Source of the DNA: a bacterium | Lineage (GTDB): Bacteria; Chloroflexota; Dehalococcoidia; Tepidiformales; Tepidiformaceae | Length of the DNA stretch: 64,000 nt | Assembly: GCA_003577245.1 (NCBI GenBank) | Contig: QEVS01000003.1 | Location: 178,300 to 242,299, forward strand | Direction of reading: 5' to 3' | In this document: positions 61,592-64,000 of the stretch, in pieces | How positions within the stretch are numbered: position 1 is the stretch's first letter | Layout: each line of letters opens with the position of its first letter | Notes under the pieces: generated by a model | What the model was told of the DNA's origin: nothing | What the model saw: only the letters and a program-made list of their open reading frames with translations | Database searches by the model: none | Position numbers and translations under genes: made by a program

Positions 61592-62887
61592 TCAGACAAA
61601 GAGATGCAGTGGTATCTGCGTCGGATGCACCGTCGTGCCGCACGGGAGCTCCTTGAAGTCGTGCAGCTCCCGCTCCACGCCGGGCCCAATCACAACGTTC
61701 CGGCCAATCCTAAGCCCGGGCGGGATTGTCACGCGTTTGCCGACGACGCTGATGCCCGCGTTGACGATGTCGGGCCTCTCGCGATTCACGATTGACTCGT
61801 CCCCTTCGCCCACCACGCAGCCCTTGCCGACGATGACCTCCTTGTCGAGGATGCAGCGGTCGACCACCGCCCCCGAGCGGATGACGCAGCGGTGCTGAAT
61901 CACCGAGTCGCGCACCTCCGCCCCCTCCTCAATCGTGACCCCCGGCGAGATGACGGACCGCAACACCGTGCCATCGATGCGGGCCGCGGGCGAAACCAGC
62001 GCATTGTGGATGGTCGATCGCGGGCCCGCATACGCCGGGGCCATCAGCGCGCCTGACGTCCGGATGCGCATCGCCGGGTCGTCGAACGGGAGAGGCGGCG
62101 TCGGCGAAAGGAAGTCCATGTTCGCCGCCCAGTACGATTCGACGGTCCCCACATCGCGCCAGTAGCCCTGGTACTGGTAACCGTAGACCCGGTGGCTTTC
62201 GAAGATCCGCGGGATGATGTCCCGGCCGAAGTCATGGGAGCTTGCGCCGTCGAGGTCGGCATCGGCCTGCAACTGTTCGACGAGCACATCCTTGTTGAAG
62301 AGATAGAAGCCCATGGAAACCCAGGGCGACCGGGGCACCGCCGGCTTCTCCTGGAAGTCGATGATGCGGCCGTCCCGGTCAAGGTCCAGCACCCCGTAGC
62401 GGTGCGCTTCCTCCCGTGGGACCGGGTACACGCCCACGGTCACGTCGGCCTCTCGGCTGCGGTGGTACGCGAGCATGTTCCGGTACGAAGTCAGGTAGAT
62501 GTGGTCGCCCGCAAGGATCAGGACTTCGCGCGCGCGGGACTCCTCGATGAAGTAGAGGTTCTGGTAGACCGCGTCTGCCGTGCCCTGGTACCAGTCCATG
62601 TCGGCGCGCCCCCGGTAGGGCTGGAGCACCTGGATGCCGCCATCCAGCGTGTCGAAGCCCCAGGCGCGCCCCGACCCGATGTGATTCACCAGCGAGCGCG
62701 GCCGGTACTGCGTGAGGACGCCGACGTTGGTCAACGAGCTATTTGCGCAGTTGCTGAGCGTGAAGTCGATGATGCGGTACTGGCCGCCAAACACCACCGC
62801 GGGCTTCGCTCGCTGCTCCGAAAGCACCGAAAGCCTGTCGCCCTGCCCGCCGGCCAGGATCAGAGCCAGGACATCGTTCATGGCCAC
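61592..62887 (-). CDS. glgC: Glucose-1-phosphate adenylyltransferase
   Basis: 431 residues. Nucleotide-binding [20 protein letters not shown] followed by [20 protein letters not shown], and the ADP-glucose pyrophosphorylase segments [35 protein letters not shown] and [11 protein letters not shown] are all present. The C-terminal left-handed beta-helix holds the regulatory sites ([20 protein letters not shown]). It makes ADP-glucose for glycogen. Other glg genes are not in the window. Full length for the family. Confidence 0.95.
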   Translation of the reverse strand: MAMNDVLALILAGGQGDRLSVLSEQRAKPAVVFGGQYRIIDFTLSNCANSSLTNVGVLTQYRPRSLVNHIGSGRAWGFDTLDGGIQVLQPYRGRADMDWYQGTADAVYQNLYFIEESRAREVLILAGDHIYLTSYRNMLAYHRSREADVTVGVYPVPREEAHRYGVLDLDRDGRIIDFQEKPAVPRSPWVSMGFYLFNKDVLVEQLQADADLDGASSHDFGRDIIPRIFESHRVYGYQYQGYWRDVGTVESYWAANMDFLSPTPPLPFDDPAMRIRTSGALMAPAYAGPRSTIHNALVSPAARIDGTVLRSVISPGVTIEEGAEVRDSVIQHRCVIRSGAVVDRCILDKEVIVGKGCVVGEGDESIVNRERPDIVNAGISVVGKRVTIPPGLRIGRNVVIGPGVERELHDFKELPCGTTVHPTQIPLHLFV

Positions 62888-62982
62888 TCCTGCCCCGTTC
62901 TAGCGCCATTCTACGCAAGCAGGACCGTCGCGTAACGCAACCGAACGTGGACGTGGCCCGGAATCTCGGGAAGCCCGTTCAA

Positions 62983-63174
62983 TCAGGCGCGCATGGCCCC
63001 TGCCCGGGACCGCACCACCATTGCAAAGGCGCAGTCGCGGCAGATCACCGTGGCAAAGCGGCTCGGCCGCGCGCTGCCAACACCTTCAACATCTGCCACA
63101 ACAAGTCGTGAATGGGCTCGTGTTACCCGGCCGCAGAGCGGGCAGGGCGCGCGATTCCTCTCGCTTCGAGTCAT
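62983..63174 (-). CDS. Small two-CxxC zinc-ribbon protein
   Basis: 63 residues from an ATG at 63174 that has GAGGTAAGG upstream; an ATG at 63225 would add 17 residues. Two Cys pairs, CPLC and CRDC, about 36 residues apart, make a zinc ribbon. Many Arg suggest nucleic acid contact. No family recognised. The ~100 bases upstream to the Clp-N-like gene include an imperfect TTGCAA / TATCAC pair and the inverted repeat ATCAC-N10-GTGAT (63224-63243), which overlaps the longer start. Confidence 0.55.
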   Translation of the reverse strand: MTRSERNRAPCPLCGRVTRAHSRLVVADVEGVGSARPSRFATVICRDCAFAMVVRSRAGAMRA

Positions 63175-63274
63175 CTCCCTTACCTCAAAGCCCCCGCCAT
63201 GAGGAATCATGAGCTGAAATGCCATCACGTGTAAATCAGTGATATCGCCTACGGAAACACCCTTGCAACCCGGG

Positions 63275-63703
63275 TTACGCCGGTCCGCCGCCGGCAAGCG
63301 CCGCAAGGAGCCTCTCCTTTGTAGTGTCCAGGGCGCTGAAGAACATGGGGGTCACCTCCCCGGAGACAATCGTCCCCAGGGCCAGGTCGCGCGCCCCCAG
63401 GGAATCGCGTCCCACCCGGGTGAGCACCACCGCCAGGCTGTCCAGCACCGTCCGGGCGCCCGGTGAGAAGGAGACCTCGTCGGCAGGCGGGTCGTCACTC
63501 GTGCCGTGCACCATCTCCAGGGTTGCTTCAATCGTGCCGGGCGAAGGCAGGCCCGGCGCGCCGCCCTCCCCAAGCACGGCGAGGGCGCCCGCAAGCAGGT
63601 GCTCGGGGGTGAAGATGGCGAGCCTGGCCCGGTGGCAGAGCTGTACCCCTGCTTCTATCGCCTGCCTGGCGTCTGGCGTCAGCGAGACCCGCTGCTCCAT
63701 CAC
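63275..63703 (-). CDS. Stand-alone Clp N-terminal-domain-like protein
   Basis: 142 residues. The two repeats of the Clp_N domain are visible: LTPDARQAIEAGVQLCHRAR, AIFTPEHLLAGALAV and then VSFSPGARTVLDSLAVVLTR, LGARDLALGTIVSG. The N-domain of ClpA/B/C binds substrates and adaptors; here no ATPase modules follow. Such free proteins may act as adaptors or ligands. The ATG overlaps the recJ stop by 4 bases. Confidence 0.82.
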   Translation of the reverse strand: MMEQRVSLTPDARQAIEAGVQLCHRARLAIFTPEHLLAGALAVLGEGGAPGLPSPGTIEATLEMVHGTSDDPPADEVSFSPGARTVLDSLAVVLTRVGRDSLGARDLALGTIVSGEVTPMFFSALDTTKERLLAALAGGGPA

Positions 63704-64000
63704 TCAAGCTCCAGCGGGCGTCTTTCTGCTGCCGGCGCAATGTCCAGCACTTCCAGCTCTATGCGCTCGCTCCCCCGGTCCCGGCTCAGCGAATAGACGA
63801 TATCGATGCGGTCCGCCAGCGGCGCATTCGCCTGCCGGAACGCGATACCCGGCCATGTTGCCGGGCCGTCGCGGACCGCCAGCTTGAGATGCGACTGGTC
63901 GGAGCCGACCGGTCGTGCGTTCACAAGCTGGACACCGCGGCTGAGCAGCACCGGTCGCCGGTTCTCCTGCCCGCAGGGCTCAAAGCGCATGAGCCCTTTC
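63700..64000 (-). CDS. recJ: Single-stranded-DNA exonuclease RecJ, C-terminal end (partial)
   Basis: Only the last ~99 residues are in the window; the frame is open to the right edge. GLMRFEPCGQENRRPVLLSR, VGSDQSHLKLAVRDG, GIAFRQA and IDIVYSLSRD match the C-terminal OB domain of RecJ. The DHH catalytic domain lies outside. RecJ resects 5' ends in recombination repair. Overlaps the Clp-N-like gene by 4 bases. Confidence 0.85.
   Translation of the reverse strand, partial: KGLMRFEPCGQENRRPVLLSRGVQLVNARPVGSDQSHLKLAVRDGPATWPGIAFRQANAPLADRIDIVYSLSRDRGSERIELEVLDIAPAAERRPLELE

Overview
The window is a GC-rich bacterial chromosome segment, densely packed, with long runs of genes overlapping by 1-4 bases (ATGA/TGATG junctions), many GTG/TTG starts and a consistent GGAGG-type ribosome-binding site. 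The gene mix suggests a member of the Chloroflexota, perhaps near the Dehalococcoidia/Tepidiformia. Supporting points are an extracellular-type contractile injection system (CIS) with DUF4157/DUF4255 proteins, luciferase-like F420 oxidoreductases, a single-chain acyl-CoA carboxylase, a TIGR03960-like radical SAM protein and a T-box-controlled trp operon. The lineage is inference; there is no rRNA here to settle it.

Region 1 (1-12.9 kb, minus strand) is one end of a contractile injection system operon. In order of transcription it encodes an FHA-membrane-C39-peptidase protein, an AAA+ ATPase, a DUF4157 metalloprotease-like protein with acidic repeats, a DUF4255 tail terminator, the sheath, a tube protein, a small tail-assembly-like protein, a DUF6760 protein, a second tube protein, a 773-residue Pro/Ala-rich protein, and a LysM tail protein cut by the window edge. 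Baseplate, spike and tape measure presumably lie off the left edge. Next to it on the plus strand (13.6-19.4 kb) is a 1905-residue protein that looks like its cargo or toxin. It carries a CIS-cargo-like N-terminus, a possible nucleotidyltransferase-type SDID motif and a C-terminal papain-fold Cys-His-Asp triad.

Region 2 (19.4-31.2 kb) holds lipid, acyl-CoA and redox metabolism: a DUF7064/7065-like protein, two luciferase-like oxidoreductases, a BC-BCCP-CT carboxylase, an EstB-like serine hydrolase, an SDR dehydrogenase, a TesB thioesterase and a two-gene ABC exporter.

Region 3 (31.4-40.3 kb) is mostly housekeeping: a radical SAM protein, a branched-chain-amino-acid-type binding lipoprotein, Ppx/GppA, SixA, TyrS, RibF, a VanZ-like protein and a hotdog thioesterase.

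Region 4 (40.2-55.9 kb, minus strand) is a large aromatic amino acid operon. It starts at a good promoter and a T-box leader whose likely specifier is UGG (Trp). The order is trpB2, a CADD-like dimetal oxygenase, a four-helix-bundle protein, trpS, trpE, Nudix, Nudix-CMD fusion, an unknown gene, trpG, trpD, trpC, a P-loop kinase, trpF, trpB, a CPBP protease, trpA, aroH, aroF and scpA. Uncharged tRNA-Trp would therefore switch on tryptophan synthesis, tRNA-Trp charging and the first step of the shikimate pathway together.

Region 5 (56-64 kb) has a DUF35/thiolase pair with its own divergent promoter, an MFS transporter, a zinc alcohol dehydrogenase, an alpha/beta hydrolase, DUF2203, GlgC, a small zinc-ribbon protein, a stand-alone Clp N-domain protein and the C-terminal end of recJ.

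No rRNA, tRNA, CRISPR array, insertion sequence or integrase was recognised.
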